Under the pieces are notes generated by a model. That model searched no databases. It saw only the letters and a list, made by a program, of their open reading frames with translations, and was not told the origin of the DNA. A DNA stretch of 64,000 nt, taken from positions 2,359,268-2,423,267 of the forward strand of contig NZ_KQ759763.1 in the NCBI RefSeq assembly GCF_001482195.1. Reading direction: 5' to 3'. Positions 9,333 through 18,129 of the stretch are shown in pieces; the first letter of the stretch is position 1, and each line of letters begins with the position of its first letter. The stretch comes from Luteimonas abyssi (GTDB lineage Bacteria > Pseudomonadota > Gammaproteobacteria > Xanthomonadales > Xanthomonadaceae). Made by a program: the position numbers and the translations under genes.

Positions 9333-11621
9333 ATCCGCCGCGGCCGCCACGATCTCCGCCTCGGACGGCAGCACCAGCAGCGCCGCACCGGCCAGCGGCG
9401 TGAACGTGTCCGCGCCGACCACCCGCCGCAACGGCCGCGCGCCGAATCCGGCCTCGACGATCGCGGTGATGATGCCCTCGCCCACGCCGGCACTGCGTCG
9501 CCCCTCGTCGACCACCAGCACCCGCGCGCATTCGCCCACGTGGTGCGCGATCGCATCGGTGTTGAGCGGCACCAGCCAGCGCAGGTCCACCACCCGCACC
9601 GACCAGCCGTGTTCGGCCTGGATCTCGCGCGCGGCGCGCAGGCTCATCGGCACGCCGTTGCCGAAGGTGAGGATCACCAGATCGCGGGCGTCCGTGTCGT
9701 AGACCCGCGCCTCGCCGAGCGTCAGCGCGCGGCCGGGCGCCGGGTACTCGGTCGACCAGCCGCCGTCGCCCGGGTACAGGTCCTTGGTCATGTACAGCGC
9801 GATCGGCTCAAGGAACGCGCACACGCGTCCGTCCACCGCCGCCAGCGCCATCAGCGTGCGCAGCATCATCGCCGCGTCGTCGCCGCGCGACGGGCAGCCG
9901 ACCACCAGCCCGGGGATGTCGCGCAACGCGGTGATCGAATTGTCGTTGTGGAAATGCCCGCCGAACCCTCGCTGATATCCCAGCGAGGCGATGCGCATCA
10001 CCATCGGGTTGCGGTACTGGCCGTTGCTGAAGAACTGCAGGCTGGCCGCCTCGCCGCGGATCTGGTCGCAGGCGTTGTGGAAGTACGCCAGGTACTGGAT
10101 CTCGGGCAACGGCAGCAGGCCCATATTGGCGCACCCCTGCGCCAGGCCCAGGATCATCGTCTCGTCGAGCAGCGTGTTGAACACGCGCCGCCCGCCGAAG
10201 GCTTTCTCCAGCCCCTTGGTCACGGTGTAGACACCGCCCTTCCGGGCCACGTCCTCGCCGAACAGCAGGGCCTGCGGATGGGCCAGCAACAGATCGTGCA
10301 GGGCGGCGTTGATCTGTACCGCCATGTGCCGCGGCGGCTGCCGCTCGGGCAGGCGCGCCTCGCCGCCGAAGGCCGCCACGCGCGTCGCGTGATCGGCGCC
10401 ACGCGCGGCCTCGCGCCGCACCGCATCGGGCGAGTACGGCGCCAGCGGCGCCATCACCGCATCCAGCGAGGCCAGCCGCGGACGCGCGTCGGCCGCCTCC
10501 GCGGCGGCGAAACAGCGCGCGCGCACCGCCTCGTACAGCGCCAGCACGCCCGCCTTCGTCATCAACCCCGACGACAGCGCGATCGCCGCACTGCGCAGCA
10601 GCGGGTCGCCGGCCTCCACCGCGCACAGCTCGGCGAGATCGCGCCACTCGATCTCGAAGTCGGTACCGGCATGTCCCATGAGCCGCGTCGTGCGCAGGTG
10701 CAGGAAGGTCGGGCGCCGGGTACGCCGGCAATGCGCCACCGCACGCTGCACATCGCCGTAGCCGGCGGCGAGGTCGAGCCCGTCGGCCGCGAAGTAATCC
10801 AGCCCGGCACGCTGCGCGAAATTGCGTGCAACCCAGCCCTCGGGCGTCTTCACCGAGATGCCGATACCGTTGTCCTCGCACACGAACAGCACCGGTGCCG
10901 GCAAGCCCTGGTAGGCCGTCCACGCCGCGGCGTTGAACGCGGTCTGCGCGGTGGCGTGATTGCTCGATGCATCGCCGAACGAACACACCACGATGCTGTC
11001 GTCCGGCACCGGCAACGCGTGGCCGATGCGCGGTGCATGGGCGATCGCGATCGCCGTGCCCAGCGCCTTGGGCAGGTGCGAAGCGATCGTCGAGGTCTGC
11101 GGCAATACCCACAACGGCTTGCTTCCCCAGACCTTGTGGCGGCCGCCGCTGGCGGGGTCGTCCTGGCTGGCGGCGAAACTCAGCGCCGAATCCATCACCG
11201 GGTCGCGCGCCGCACCGTCGTCAGCGGGCAGCTGACGGAACCGTTCGGCCATGAAGGCACCACTGCGGTAATGCAGGAACGCGGGATCGGTGTGCCTCGT
11301 CAGACGCGCCACCATCGCGTTGCCTTCGTGGCCGCTGGAGCCGATGGTGTAGAAGACCTTGTTCTGCACGCGCAGCACGCGCGCCATCAGGTCGAGGTGG
11401 CGGCTGATCAGTTGCGACTCGAACAGTTCGAGAAACCCGCGCGCATCCAGTGTGCTCCCCTCCAGTACGCTCCCGTCCAGGGCCTGCGCGTCCGCGGCGG
11501 CAGGCGCACCGGCCGTGTCCGGCCACCCGTGCACGAACTCCTGGAAATTGACGTCGCAGATCTCCGCGCGGTTGAGACCCTTCATGCGGGCGGGGATCGG
11601 ATCGGGCACGGATGCGAACAT
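9312..11621 (-). CDS. Fused 2-oxoacid dehydrogenase E1 (alpha+beta) enzyme
   Basis: This 769-residue protein joins both halves of an E1 component. The alpha-like part (about 40-390) has the thiamine-diphosphate region FGDASSNHATAQTAFNAA followed by VCEDNGIGISV. The beta-like part (about 430-769) has LLFGEDVARKGGVYTVTKGL, an N-G-Q-Y-R-N-P-M-V-M-R segment and the transketolase C-terminal domain. E1 enzymes decarboxylate a 2-oxoacid and pass the acyl group to an E2 lipoyl protein. No E2 or E3 gene lies nearby and the substrate is unknown; branched-chain 2-oxoacids are a reasonable guess. The GDG of the classic cofactor motif is GDA here. GAGGAG precedes the ATG. Confidence 0.85.
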   Translation of the reverse strand: MFASVPDPIPARMKGLNRAEICDVNFQEFVHGWPDTAGAPAAADAQALDGSVLEGSTLDARGFLELFESQLISRHLDLMARVLRVQNKVFYTIGSSGHEGNAMVARLTRHTDPAFLHYRSGAFMAERFRQLPADDGAARDPVMDSALSFAASQDDPASGGRHKVWGSKPLWVLPQTSTIASHLPKALGTAIAIAHAPRIGHALPVPDDSIVVCSFGDASSNHATAQTAFNAAAWTAYQGLPAPVLFVCEDNGIGISVKTPEGWVARNFAQRAGLDYFAADGLDLAAGYGDVQRAVAHCRRTRRPTFLHLRTTRLMGHAGTDFEIEWRDLAELCAVEAGDPLLRSAAIALSSGLMTKAGVLALYEAVRARCFAAAEAADARPRLASLDAVMAPLAPYSPDAVRREAARGADHATRVAAFGGEARLPERQPPRHMAVQINAALHDLLLAHPQALLFGEDVARKGGVYTVTKGLEKAFGGRRVFNTLLDETMILGLAQGCANMGLLPLPEIQYLAYFHNACDQIRGEAASLQFFSNGQYRNPMVMRIASLGYQRGFGGHFHNDNSITALRDIPGLVVGCPSRGDDAAMMLRTLMALAAVDGRVCAFLEPIALYMTKDLYPGDGGWSTEYPAPGRALTLGEARVYDTDARDLVILTFGNGVPMSLRAAREIQAEHGWSVRVVDLRWLVPLNTDAIAHHVGECARVLVVDEGRRSAGVGEGIITAIVEAGFGARPLRRVVGADTFTPLAGAALLVLPSEAEIVAAAADLVTGDG

Positions 11622-11799
11622 GCGGTCTCCTCAGTCGATGACGTCCCACATTGGTGTGGAACGTGGAGCGAATACGCGCCACCGCGGCGCGGCGATCGCC
11701 GATGGCACGCGCCTGGACGCCCGAGTGCGCACGCACGCGGCTCCGCGCACGCATCCGGTGTCGATGCGATCGGGCGTGTCCGCCGTCACCGGCCGGCGC

Positions 11800-12360
11800 T
11801 CAAGCGTCCGTCGCGTCGCGCGCCCGCCACTGCGCGCGGGTCTGTCCCCATACCTCGACCTCGTCGTCCTCGAACGGAGCCGGCAATCGCGCCCTGCGCA
11901 GCCGGCGCGAACCGAGCCGGTGCGCCAGCGCCTGCGACGCGGCGTTGTCCGGGTCGATGCAGTGGATCACCTCGTCCCAGCCCAGGTGGTCGAACGCCCA
12001 GTCGATCGCGGCCGTGGCGGCCTCGGACGCATAGCCCTGGCCCCAGGCGTCCGGGTGGAACGTGTAGCCCACCTCGGCACCGGGCCAGCCGTCGGGTTGC
12101 CATGGGCCGGCCTGCCCGAGCCACCGCCCGCTCGCGGCCTCGATGACCGAGAACATGCCGAACCCCTGCACCATCCACGCGCCGGGCATCTGCAGGAACC
12201 GGCGCCAGGCGGCGGCGCGCGGTTGGTGACCGCCGATGTAGCGAGCGGCGTCGGGATTGCCGATGACCTCGGCGTAGCGCTCGAAGTCCTCCATCCGTGG
12301 CACCCGCAGCAGCAGCCGCTCGGTCCGCAGCTCCGGCCAGGTCGCGTCGTGACGGGTCAT
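11800..12360 (-). CDS. GNAT-family N-acetyltransferase (RimJ/RimL type)
   Basis: This 186-residue protein has the N-terminal L-R-T-E-R-L-L-L-R-V-P start of RimJ/RimL-like acetyltransferases, a central FSVIEAASGRWLGQAG strand pair, and the acetyl-CoA-binding helix region GYTFHPDAWGQGYASEAA (motif A, with G-Q-G-Y-A). The tail has the usual N-A-A-S-Q-A-L-A-H-R-L-G helix. Its substrate cannot be deduced. It ends 178 bp before the start of the E1 gene and begins 34 bp after the acyl-CoA dehydrogenase stop. Confidence 0.88.
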   Translation of the reverse strand: MTRHDATWPELRTERLLLRVPRMEDFERYAEVIGNPDAARYIGGHQPRAAAWRRFLQMPGAWMVQGFGMFSVIEAASGRWLGQAGPWQPDGWPGAEVGYTFHPDAWGQGYASEAATAAIDWAFDHLGWDEVIHCIDPDNAASQALAHRLGSRRLRRARLPAPFEDDEVEVWGQTRAQWRARDATDA

Positions 12361-12394
12361 GCGCAGGGCTCCTTCGCTGCGGCGGGGTTCGGGA

Positions 12395-13558
12395 TCAGAA
12401 GGCGTTGATGCCGGTGAGCTCGCGGCCCACCACCAGTTGATGCACGGTCTCGGTGCCCTCGTAGGTGATCACCGATTCCAGGTTCAGCGCATGCCGGATC
12501 GGGCAGTGCTCGGTGGTGATGCCGGCGCCGCCGAGCAGGTCGCGCGCCTCGCGCGCGATGTCGATCGCCATGCGGCAGTTGTTCCACTTGGCCAGCGACA
12601 CCTGGGTCGGCTGCATGCTGCCGGCGTCCTTCAGTCGGCCGAGCTGCAGCGACAGCAACTGCGCGGCGGTGATGCGGCGCGCCCAGTCGGCCATCTTGAT
12701 CTGCGCGCTCTGCGTGGCCGCCACCGGGCGCCCGAACAGCATGCGCTCCTTCGAATAGCGCAGCGCCTCGTCCAGGCAGGCGACGGCCGCGCCGATCGGC
12801 CCCCAGGTGATGCCGTAACGGGCCTGGGTCAGGCAGCCCAGCGGTCCCTTCAGGCCCTTCACGTTCGGCAGCCTGTTCGCCTCGGGCACGCGCACGCCGT
12901 CGAAGAACAGCGCGCTGGTCACCGAGGCGCGCAGGCTCATCTTGTGCTTGATGACCTGCGCGGTGAAGCCGGCGAAGTCCTTTTCCACCAGAAAGCCCTG
13001 GATGCCGTCGTCGGTTTGCGCCCAGACGATGGCGATGTGGGCCAGGTTGCCATTGGTGATCCACATCTTCGAGCCATCGAGGATCCAGTCGTCGCCGTCG
13101 CGCCGGGCATGGGTCTTCATGTTGGCGGGATCGGAGCCGCCATGCGCCTCGGTCAGGCCGAAGCAGCCGATCGCGCGGCCGGCGGCCATCTCCGGCAGCC
13201 AGCGGCGCTTCTGCTCCTCGCTGCCGTACGCGTGGATCGGATACATGCACAGCGAGGATTGCACGCTGGCGAAACTGCGCAGACCGGAGTCGCCGCGTTC
13301 GAGCTCCTGGCAGATCAACCCGTAGCTGACGCCGTTGAGGCCGGCGCAGCCGTACGCTTCCGGCAGGGTCGCGCCGAGTACGCCGAGCGCGGCGATCTCG
13401 GGGATCAACTCATCGGGGAAACGCCCCTGGTCGAAGCATTCCCCGATGATGGGCAGCACGCGCTCGTCGGTGAACCGCGCCACCGAGTCCTGGACCGCCC
13501 GCTCCTCGTCGCTGAGCAGGGCACGGACATCGAAAAGATCGTACGGATGCAAGGACAT
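12395..13558 (-). CDS. gcdH: Acyl-CoA dehydrogenase, glutaryl-CoA dehydrogenase type
   Basis: The 387-residue flavoenzyme has the full acyl-CoA dehydrogenase fold: FGLTEAHGGSDP (substrate/FAD loop), MWITNG, and the catalytic-glutamate segment TYEGTETVHQLVVGR near the C-terminus, ending ELTGINAF. The Y-E-G-T motif and the final G-I-N-A-F are typical of the glutaryl-CoA group, which turns glutaryl-CoA into crotonyl-CoA in lysine and tryptophan breakdown. Related short-chain dehydrogenases remain possible. ATG at 13558 (MSLHPYDLFD) gives the family length; an open frame extends 41 codons further. Confidence 0.85.
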   Translation of the reverse strand: MSLHPYDLFDVRALLSDEERAVQDSVARFTDERVLPIIGECFDQGRFPDELIPEIAALGVLGATLPEAYGCAGLNGVSYGLICQELERGDSGLRSFASVQSSLCMYPIHAYGSEEQKRRWLPEMAAGRAIGCFGLTEAHGGSDPANMKTHARRDGDDWILDGSKMWITNGNLAHIAIVWAQTDDGIQGFLVEKDFAGFTAQVIKHKMSLRASVTSALFFDGVRVPEANRLPNVKGLKGPLGCLTQARYGITWGPIGAAVACLDEALRYSKERMLFGRPVAATQSAQIKMADWARRITAAQLLSLQLGRLKDAGSMQPTQVSLAKWNNCRMAIDIAREARDLLGGAGITTEHCPIRHALNLESVITYEGTETVHQLVVGRELTGINAF

Positions 13559-13668
13559 GGGCGGCCGACGCGATGAAAGCGCCGATTGTAGCGTCGCGCC
13601 CGGACCCGCCATGCCGCAGGACAGCATGCGCGTACCCGCCTCGCCCTCCGCCGTGGGGCGAATACGAA

Positions 13669-13693
13669 GCAGGGCCGGCAATGCCGGCCCTGC
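13669..13693 (-). terminator. Perfect hairpin between the glycine-zipper gene and gcdH
   Basis: Twelve-base complementary arms (13669-13680 and 13682-13693, GCAGGGCCGGCA/TGCCGGCCCTGC) are separated by one base. On the minus strand it lies 60 bp past the stop of the upstream glycine-zipper gene and is followed by TTCGTATT, a weak T-rich tail. It is a plausible terminator. Confidence 0.5.
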
Positions 13694-13753
13694 GGGTGGT
13701 CGCGTGTCGCCGCCGTGCCAGGTGGCGGCGACCGGACCATCGCCTACCGGCGC

Positions 13754-14569
13754 TTACTGGCGATCGCCGGTGTGCATGGATGCGGTCTGGGTGACCACCT
13801 GACCATCGAGGACCGGCAGACGGTCGGCGGCGGGGCGCTGGTCCATGCGCACGGTGCGCTCGTTGCCGTCGAAACGGTAGGTCACGTCGTACGCCACCGG
13901 CACATCTTCCGTCCCGAGGCGAATGCGCTCACCCGGGCTGCTGTCCGTCCGCATGGTGCCGGTGGTGCCGTCCGGGTTGCGGTAGGTCACGTTGTAGGCG
14001 ACCACGCGCGAGGACTGCGACGAATCCTGGACGGTGTGGCACTGGCGGTCAACCCGTTCGACCACGCGTCCGCCGACATGATTGCGGTCGACCCGGTTGC
14101 CGATGAAGCCGCCCGCGGTGGCGCCCGCGGCGGTGGCCAGTTTGCGGCCATTGCCGCTGCCGATCTGGTTGCCCACCAGGCCGCCGACCACGGCACCGAC
14201 GACGGTCCCGCCGACGTTGCCGTCGCGCTCGGGCAGACGCTCCTGCACCACCACGTCTTCGCAGACCTGCCGCGGCGTGGTCTGGGTGGTGGTCTCGCGC
14301 ACCGGCTCGCTGCCGATGACGGTGGCGAACAGATCCTGACGCTCGGTCACCGGATCGACGCGCAGCACATCGGCGTACTCGAGTCGGCCGCCGACCGGGA
14401 TCGCATCTTCGTTCGCCACATCCTCGAACATGCCCGGCGCGGTCGCTTCGCCGGCTGCGCGCTCCGGCGTCGCCGGCGCATCGCGGTTGCTCTGGAACGC
14501 CGCCACGGCAACACCGCCCACCAGAAGGGACGCCAGTGCGATCGCCAAGGTGTTGTTCTTCATCGACAT
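13754..14569 (-). CDS. Glycine-zipper 2TM domain envelope protein
   Basis: This 271-residue protein has an N-terminal hydrophobic segment (TLAIALASLLVGGVAVAAF) without a lipobox cysteine. A middle glycine zipper (VGGTVVGAVVGGLVGNQIG, then GATAGGFIGNRV) follows, and a C-terminal domain with two repeats of a Y-x-V-T-Y-R pattern. It belongs with the SlyB/17-kDa-antigen group of envelope proteins, whose function is structural or stress-related and not well defined. The lack of a lipobox suggests a membrane anchor or a cleaved signal instead of a lipid anchor. The start may be the second methionine (14563). Confidence 0.8.
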   Translation of the reverse strand: MSMKNNTLAIALASLLVGGVAVAAFQSNRDAPATPERAAGEATAPGMFEDVANEDAIPVGGRLEYADVLRVDPVTERQDLFATVIGSEPVRETTTQTTPRQVCEDVVVQERLPERDGNVGGTVVGAVVGGLVGNQIGSGNGRKLATAAGATAGGFIGNRVDRNHVGGRVVERVDRQCHTVQDSSQSSRVVAYNVTYRNPDGTTGTMRTDSSPGERIRLGTEDVPVAYDVTYRFDGNERTVRMDQRPAADRLPVLDGQVVTQTASMHTGDRQ

Positions 14570-14824
14570 GCTCTCCGTGTTCTAGGACACTTTGGGTCCG
14601 TGGGTGACGCATTGCGTCAGGGCTCGGGACGGATTCCAACACGGTGTACCTGAACGCCCCCATTAAGAAAACGTTTACGGCTACAAAAAATGTGAATCGG
14701 GCACGCATTCGACCCGTGCTAGCGTGGATCGCCCTCTGATCCAATCGCCGACGTGCGCGACATCGTCGCCGTCGGCACCGACGCCGGGCCGCCGTCGTTC
14801 GCAAGCGTCCCTTGGAGACCCGAG

Positions 14825-15073
14825 ATGATCCGGACACGCCATCTGATGCTCGGCCCCGCCCTGCGCTGGCTGGGTCGCCTGAGCTACCCCCGCCTCTTCG
14901 CGGTGACCGCAGCCCTGTTCGTGCTGTCGTTGATCGTGCCCGATCCGATCCCGTTGATCGACGAACTGCTGCTCGGCCTCGGCACGCTCCTGCTCGCACG
15001 GTTGAAGCGCCCGAAGGAGAGCGACGCCGACCCGCGTCCGCCCCTCGACGGCGAGGCCGGGCGCCGGCGCTGA
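14825..15073 (+). CDS. Small membrane protein, probably DUF6116 family
   Basis: This 82-residue protein has one or two hydrophobic segments (about 22-40 and 45-58) and a charged C-terminus. The pattern R-W-L-G-R-L-S-Y-P-R-L-F then L-I-V-P-D-P-I-P-L-I-D-E-L-L-L-G resembles a small uncharacterised family I recall from xanthomonads as DUF6116; function unknown. ATG at 14825 follows a GGAGACCCGAG ribosome site. It ends four bases before tatD and is probably co-transcribed with it. Confidence 0.7.
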   Translation: MIRTRHLMLGPALRWLGRLSYPRLFAVTAALFVLSLIVPDPIPLIDELLLGLGTLLLARLKRPKESDADPRPPLDGEAGRRR

Positions 15074-15077
15074 TCCG

Positions 15078-15839
15078 ATGCTGTTCGACACCCACTGCCA
15101 CCTGGATGCCGAGGCATTCGATGCCGACCGCGGCGAAATCGTCGCCCGCGCCCGCCGGGCCGGCGTCGGTTGGCAGGTGCTGCCGGCCACCCACGCCGAG
15201 GGTTGGCCGGGTCTGCGCGCGGCAGCGGGCCTGGATGCGGGGCTGTTCCCGGCCTACGGCCTGCACCCCACATTCCTGCGCCATCACCTGCCCGACCATC
15301 TCGACGATCTCGCCCGGTGGATCGAGCGCGAGCGCCCGGTCGCGGTCGGCGAATGCGGCCTCGATTTCTATCTGGAGGATCTGGACCGCGACGCCCAGCA
15401 GCATTACTTCGACGGCCAGCTCGAGCTGGCCCGCGACCACGACCTGCCGGTGATCGTGCACGCGCGGCGTGCGGTGGACGCCGTGATCCAGAGCATCCGG
15501 CGCGTCGGCCGCCTGCGCGGCGTGGTGCACAGCTATGCCGGCAGCAAGGAGCAGGCCGCGCAGCTGTGGGATCTCGGCTTTCTGATCGGCATCGGCGGAC
15601 CGGTGACCTATGAGCGTGCCCGCCGCATGCACCGCGTCGTGACCGAGGTCCCGCTCGAGCAGTTGTTGCTCGAAACCGATGCACCGGACCAACCCGACAG
15701 CACGCATCGCGGCCAGCGCAACGAGCCGGGGCGCATCGTGGGCGTACGGGATGCGGTCGCACGCCTGCGCGGCATGGCGCCCGACGCCGTCGCCGACGCC
15801 ACCACCCGCAACGCGCACGCCTTGTTCGGAACGGCCTGA
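15078..15839 (+). CDS. TatD-family metal-dependent hydrolase
   Basis: The 253-residue enzyme is a TIM-barrel metallohydrolase of the TatD/YjjV group, deoxyribonuclease-like and acting in DNA or RNA clean-up. Metal ligands are visible: D-T-H-C-H-L-D at residues 4-10, the glutamate in GECGLDFY, a histidine in VIVHAR, another in VVHSYAGS, and the aspartate in LLLETDAPD. Length and motifs match functional members. Which of the TatD paralogues it represents cannot be told here. Confidence 0.9.
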   Translation: MLFDTHCHLDAEAFDADRGEIVARARRAGVGWQVLPATHAEGWPGLRAAAGLDAGLFPAYGLHPTFLRHHLPDHLDDLARWIERERPVAVGECGLDFYLEDLDRDAQQHYFDGQLELARDHDLPVIVHARRAVDAVIQSIRRVGRLRGVVHSYAGSKEQAAQLWDLGFLIGIGGPVTYERARRMHRVVTEVPLEQLLLETDAPDQPDSTHRGQRNEPGRIVGVRDAVARLRGMAPDAVADATTRNAHALFGTA

Positions 15840-15981
15840 CAGACGTCCTGATGCATGCGGCGACAGGATAGCCGTCGCGCCGTCGGCGCTCGATCACGCT
15901 CCCCCACGATCCGACACGGCCGACGAACGGACGGTGCCTGCGTCGTCCGACCGACTGCCCTCGACGCATCCGTCTCTCGCG

Positions 15982-16779
15982 TCAGGCGTGCCCGGCGCGC
16001 TTGAGCAGCATCTGCAGCGCCTTGCCGGCCGCGACGAACGCGAACGCGCCGGTGATGTGGGTGGCGGCGCCCAGCCCGGCGCCGCAATCGAGCTTCAACG
16101 CGGCATCGGCATCGAGCTTCGGCCGCACGCCGCAGACCGAGCCGTCGCCCTGCGGATAGCGCACATTCTCCAGCGAATACACCGCGGGCACGCCGAAGTA
16201 GCGCTGCGCGCCGCGTGGGAAATTGAAGTCCGCGCGCAGTTTCTTGCGCACCAGCGCCAGCATGGCGTCATGCTCGGTGCGCGAGAGATCGCGTACACGG
16301 ACCAGGGTGGGATCGATGCGCCCCCCGGCCGAGCCGACCGTGAGCACCGGCTGCTTGTGCCGACGACACCAGGCGATGGCCTCGAGCTTGGCGCGGAAAC
16401 TGTCGAACGCATCGAGCACGAGGTCGTACCCGGGACCGAGCAACGTGTCGAGGTTGCCGGGCGTCAGATAACTCGCGACCGCGGCGACCTCGATCGCCGG
16501 ATTGATCGCCCGGCAGCGCTCGGCCATCGCTTCGGCCTTGCTCCTGCCGTATTGGCCCTGGATCGCCGGCAGCTGTCGATTGGTGTTGGAGACGCAAAGG
16601 TCGTCGGCATCGATCAGGGTCAACCGGCCCACACCGCTGCGAGCGAGGGCCTCCGCCGACCACGAGCCGACGCCGCCCAGTCCCACCACGGCGACATGCA
16701 TGCGCGAAAACGCCTGCAGAGCGCCGCGGCCGTAGAGCCGGTCGATACCGGCGAATCGATCTGTCCAGATGGCATCCAT
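15982..16779 (-). CDS. tcdA: TcdA (CsdL), tRNA threonylcarbamoyladenosine dehydratase
   Basis: The 265-residue ThiF/E1-like protein uses ATP to cyclise the t6A base of tRNA into ct6A. Seen: the nucleotide-binding motif VVGLGGVGSW (about 30-39), the L-I-D-A-D-D-L segment with N-R-Q-L (55-68), the D-A-F-D-S motif, and a C-terminal hydrophobic segment near G-A-A-T-H-I-T-G-A-F-A-F as in TcdA. A csdA/csdE pair is not in the window. It is transcribed divergently from the cytochrome gene. Confidence 0.9.
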   Translation of the reverse strand: MDAIWTDRFAGIDRLYGRGALQAFSRMHVAVVGLGGVGSWSAEALARSGVGRLTLIDADDLCVSNTNRQLPAIQGQYGRSKAEAMAERCRAINPAIEVAAVASYLTPGNLDTLLGPGYDLVLDAFDSFRAKLEAIAWCRRHKQPVLTVGSAGGRIDPTLVRVRDLSRTEHDAMLALVRKKLRADFNFPRGAQRYFGVPAVYSLENVRYPQGDGSVCGVRPKLDADAALKLDCGAGLGAATHITGAFAFVAAGKALQMLLKRAGHA

Positions 16780-16920
16780 GCGGCATTTTAAGGGCTGGCG
16801 GGATCCTCAAGGCAGGCGTTGCGCTGCGCGGACCCGTCGGCACATGCGCGACCGGGGCCGACGTACCGCCATGCGATCCACGGTGCTATGTTCGCGCCAG
16901 CGTCCAGACCGGAACACCCG

Positions 16921-17376
16921 ATGTCCACACCGTCCTCCCTGCCGTCCAAGACGTCGCGCGCGCCCTCGGCCGCCCAGCGCTATCTGTTCGTGTTGATCGT
17001 CGGCCTGGTCATCGGCATCGTCGCCACGGTGATGCTGGTGCGCGCCCTACAGGCCCGCGCCGATCACTTCCCCTCCAGCGTCATGCACGTGCAGCAATGG
17101 CATCTCGAGCAGTTGCGCACGAAGCTGGACGGCAATCGCTGCGCGGCAACCGATGCGCTGCCGCATCTGCGTACGCTGCGGACGCTGGCCGACGACCTGG
17201 AACCGGCATTTCCGCGCCTGCGCGACGACAGGCGTTTCGCCCAGGCGGCCAGCCAGATGCGCCGTACGCTCGATGCGCAACTCGGCTCGCCACCGCTCAA
17301 TTGCGCCGGACTGGGCACCGCCGTGACCGACATCGCCAACGGCTGTCGCGCCTGTCATCAGGATTTCCGGGGCTGA
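16921..17376 (+). CDS. Membrane-anchored monohaem c-type cytochrome, cytochrome c'-like
   Basis: The 151-residue protein has one N-terminal membrane helix (about 21-43, YLFVLIVGLVIGIVATVMLV), then a helix-rich periplasmic domain ending in a single haem motif C-R-A-C-H at residues 142-146 just before the C-terminus. A four-helix domain with the haem site in the last helix is the class II (cytochrome c') layout. Two further cysteines (74 and 128) could form a disulfide. Its redox partner is unknown and no respiratory gene lies next to it. ATG at 16921 was chosen because it puts the anchor at the start. Confidence 0.75.
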   Translation: MSTPSSLPSKTSRAPSAAQRYLFVLIVGLVIGIVATVMLVRALQARADHFPSSVMHVQQWHLEQLRTKLDGNRCAATDALPHLRTLRTLADDLEPAFPRLRDDRRFAQAASQMRRTLDAQLGSPPLNCAGLGTAVTDIANGCRACHQDFRG

Positions 17377-17406
17377 GCGACGTGCCGTGACGTGCCCACC
17401 ACGCTC

Positions 17407-17462
17407 GTGAACGGTGTCCGTGCCCGTTCGGGCCGGCACGTCCGGGTTGTCGACCCGTTCAC
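17407..17462. other. Nested inverted repeat upstream of the glycine-zipper lipoprotein gene
   Basis: An 8-base outer pair (GTGAACGG at 17407-17414 and CCGTTCAC at 17455-17462) encloses a second complementary pair (GTGCC/GGCAC near 17419 and 17434). There is no T-run, so it is not a classic terminator. It could be a cruciform, a protein-binding site or an RNA hairpin upstream of the next gene. Confidence 0.4.
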
Positions 17463-17538
17463 GGGTTTCGTCCTACGGTCTGATCGCAGCCGCGCCACCG
17501 GGCACGGCACCACCCCAAGCGTAGAGGGAGACACCACC

Positions 17539-18015
17539 ATGAAGACCCCGTTGCTCGCAACCACGGCTGCGGCCGCGATGATCGCACTGGCAGGCTGCGC
17601 GACCTCCCCCGGCGGCTACAGCTCGGGTTATGGCTCCGGCTACGGCACCGGCGGTTACAACGCACCCAACTGCCGCGACTGCGGCGTGGTCACACGCATC
17701 GAACGTCGCCCCGACAGCAATCCGAACGTGGCCGGCCCGTTGATCGGCGGCATCGTCGGCGCGGCCGCCGGTCGCGAGATCGCCCGGCGCAACACCGACA
17801 GCGATGGCCGTCGCAACGTGGCCACGGGTGCGGGCGCGGTCGCCGGCGCCGTGGCCGGCAACGCCGTCCAGAACAGGACCGGCAGTGGCGGCATGTACGA
17901 CGTGCACGTGCGTCTCAACGACGGCCGCACGGTGGTGATGGTGCAGCAGGATGTGGGCGGCTTGCGCGAAGGTTCGTCGGTGCAGGTCCGCGAGGGTCGC
18001 GCCTGGGCGCTCTGA
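17539..18015 (+). CDS. Glycine-zipper outer-membrane lipoprotein, SlyB-like
   Basis: The 158-residue product has a lipoprotein signal ending L-A-G-C (Cys19), a Gly/Ser/Tyr-rich linker, a glycine-zipper hairpin (PLIGGIVGAAAGREIA then GAGAVAGAVAGNAV) and a C-terminal strand domain (DVHVRLNDGRTVVMVQQ). This is the Pcp/SlyB arrangement; such proteins stabilise the outer membrane under stress. ATG at 17539 has the ribosome site GAGGGAG upstream. A terminator with 13-base arms follows the gene. Confidence 0.87.
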   Translation: MKTPLLATTAAAAMIALAGCATSPGGYSSGYGSGYGTGGYNAPNCRDCGVVTRIERRPDSNPNVAGPLIGGIVGAAAGREIARRNTDSDGRRNVATGAGAVAGAVAGNAVQNRTGSGGMYDVHVRLNDGRTVVMVQQDVGGLREGSSVQVREGRAWAL

Positions 18016-18075
18016 CCCGAGCGCCCGGCCGTCCGGCGGCACAGCGCACAGACGACGGACAGCGCACGCAAGACG

Positions 18076-18109
18076 AAGAAACCCGGCCGCGAGGCCGGGT
18101 TTCTTGTTG
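18076..18109 (+). terminator. Bidirectional terminator between glycine-zipper gene and csp
   Basis: Perfect 13-base arms (18076-18088 and 18093-18105) enclose a GCGA tetraloop and are followed by GTTGT, with T-rich stem ends in both directions. It serves the plus-strand lipoprotein gene and the convergent cold-shock gene. Confidence 0.85.
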
Positions 18110-18129
18110 TCCGGAACAGTCGGTACGCG

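Noticed and set aside
17407-17462. Nested inverted repeat as a terminator for the cytochrome gene
   Set aside because: The outer arms are 40 bases apart and no T-run follows; kept only as an unexplained structure.
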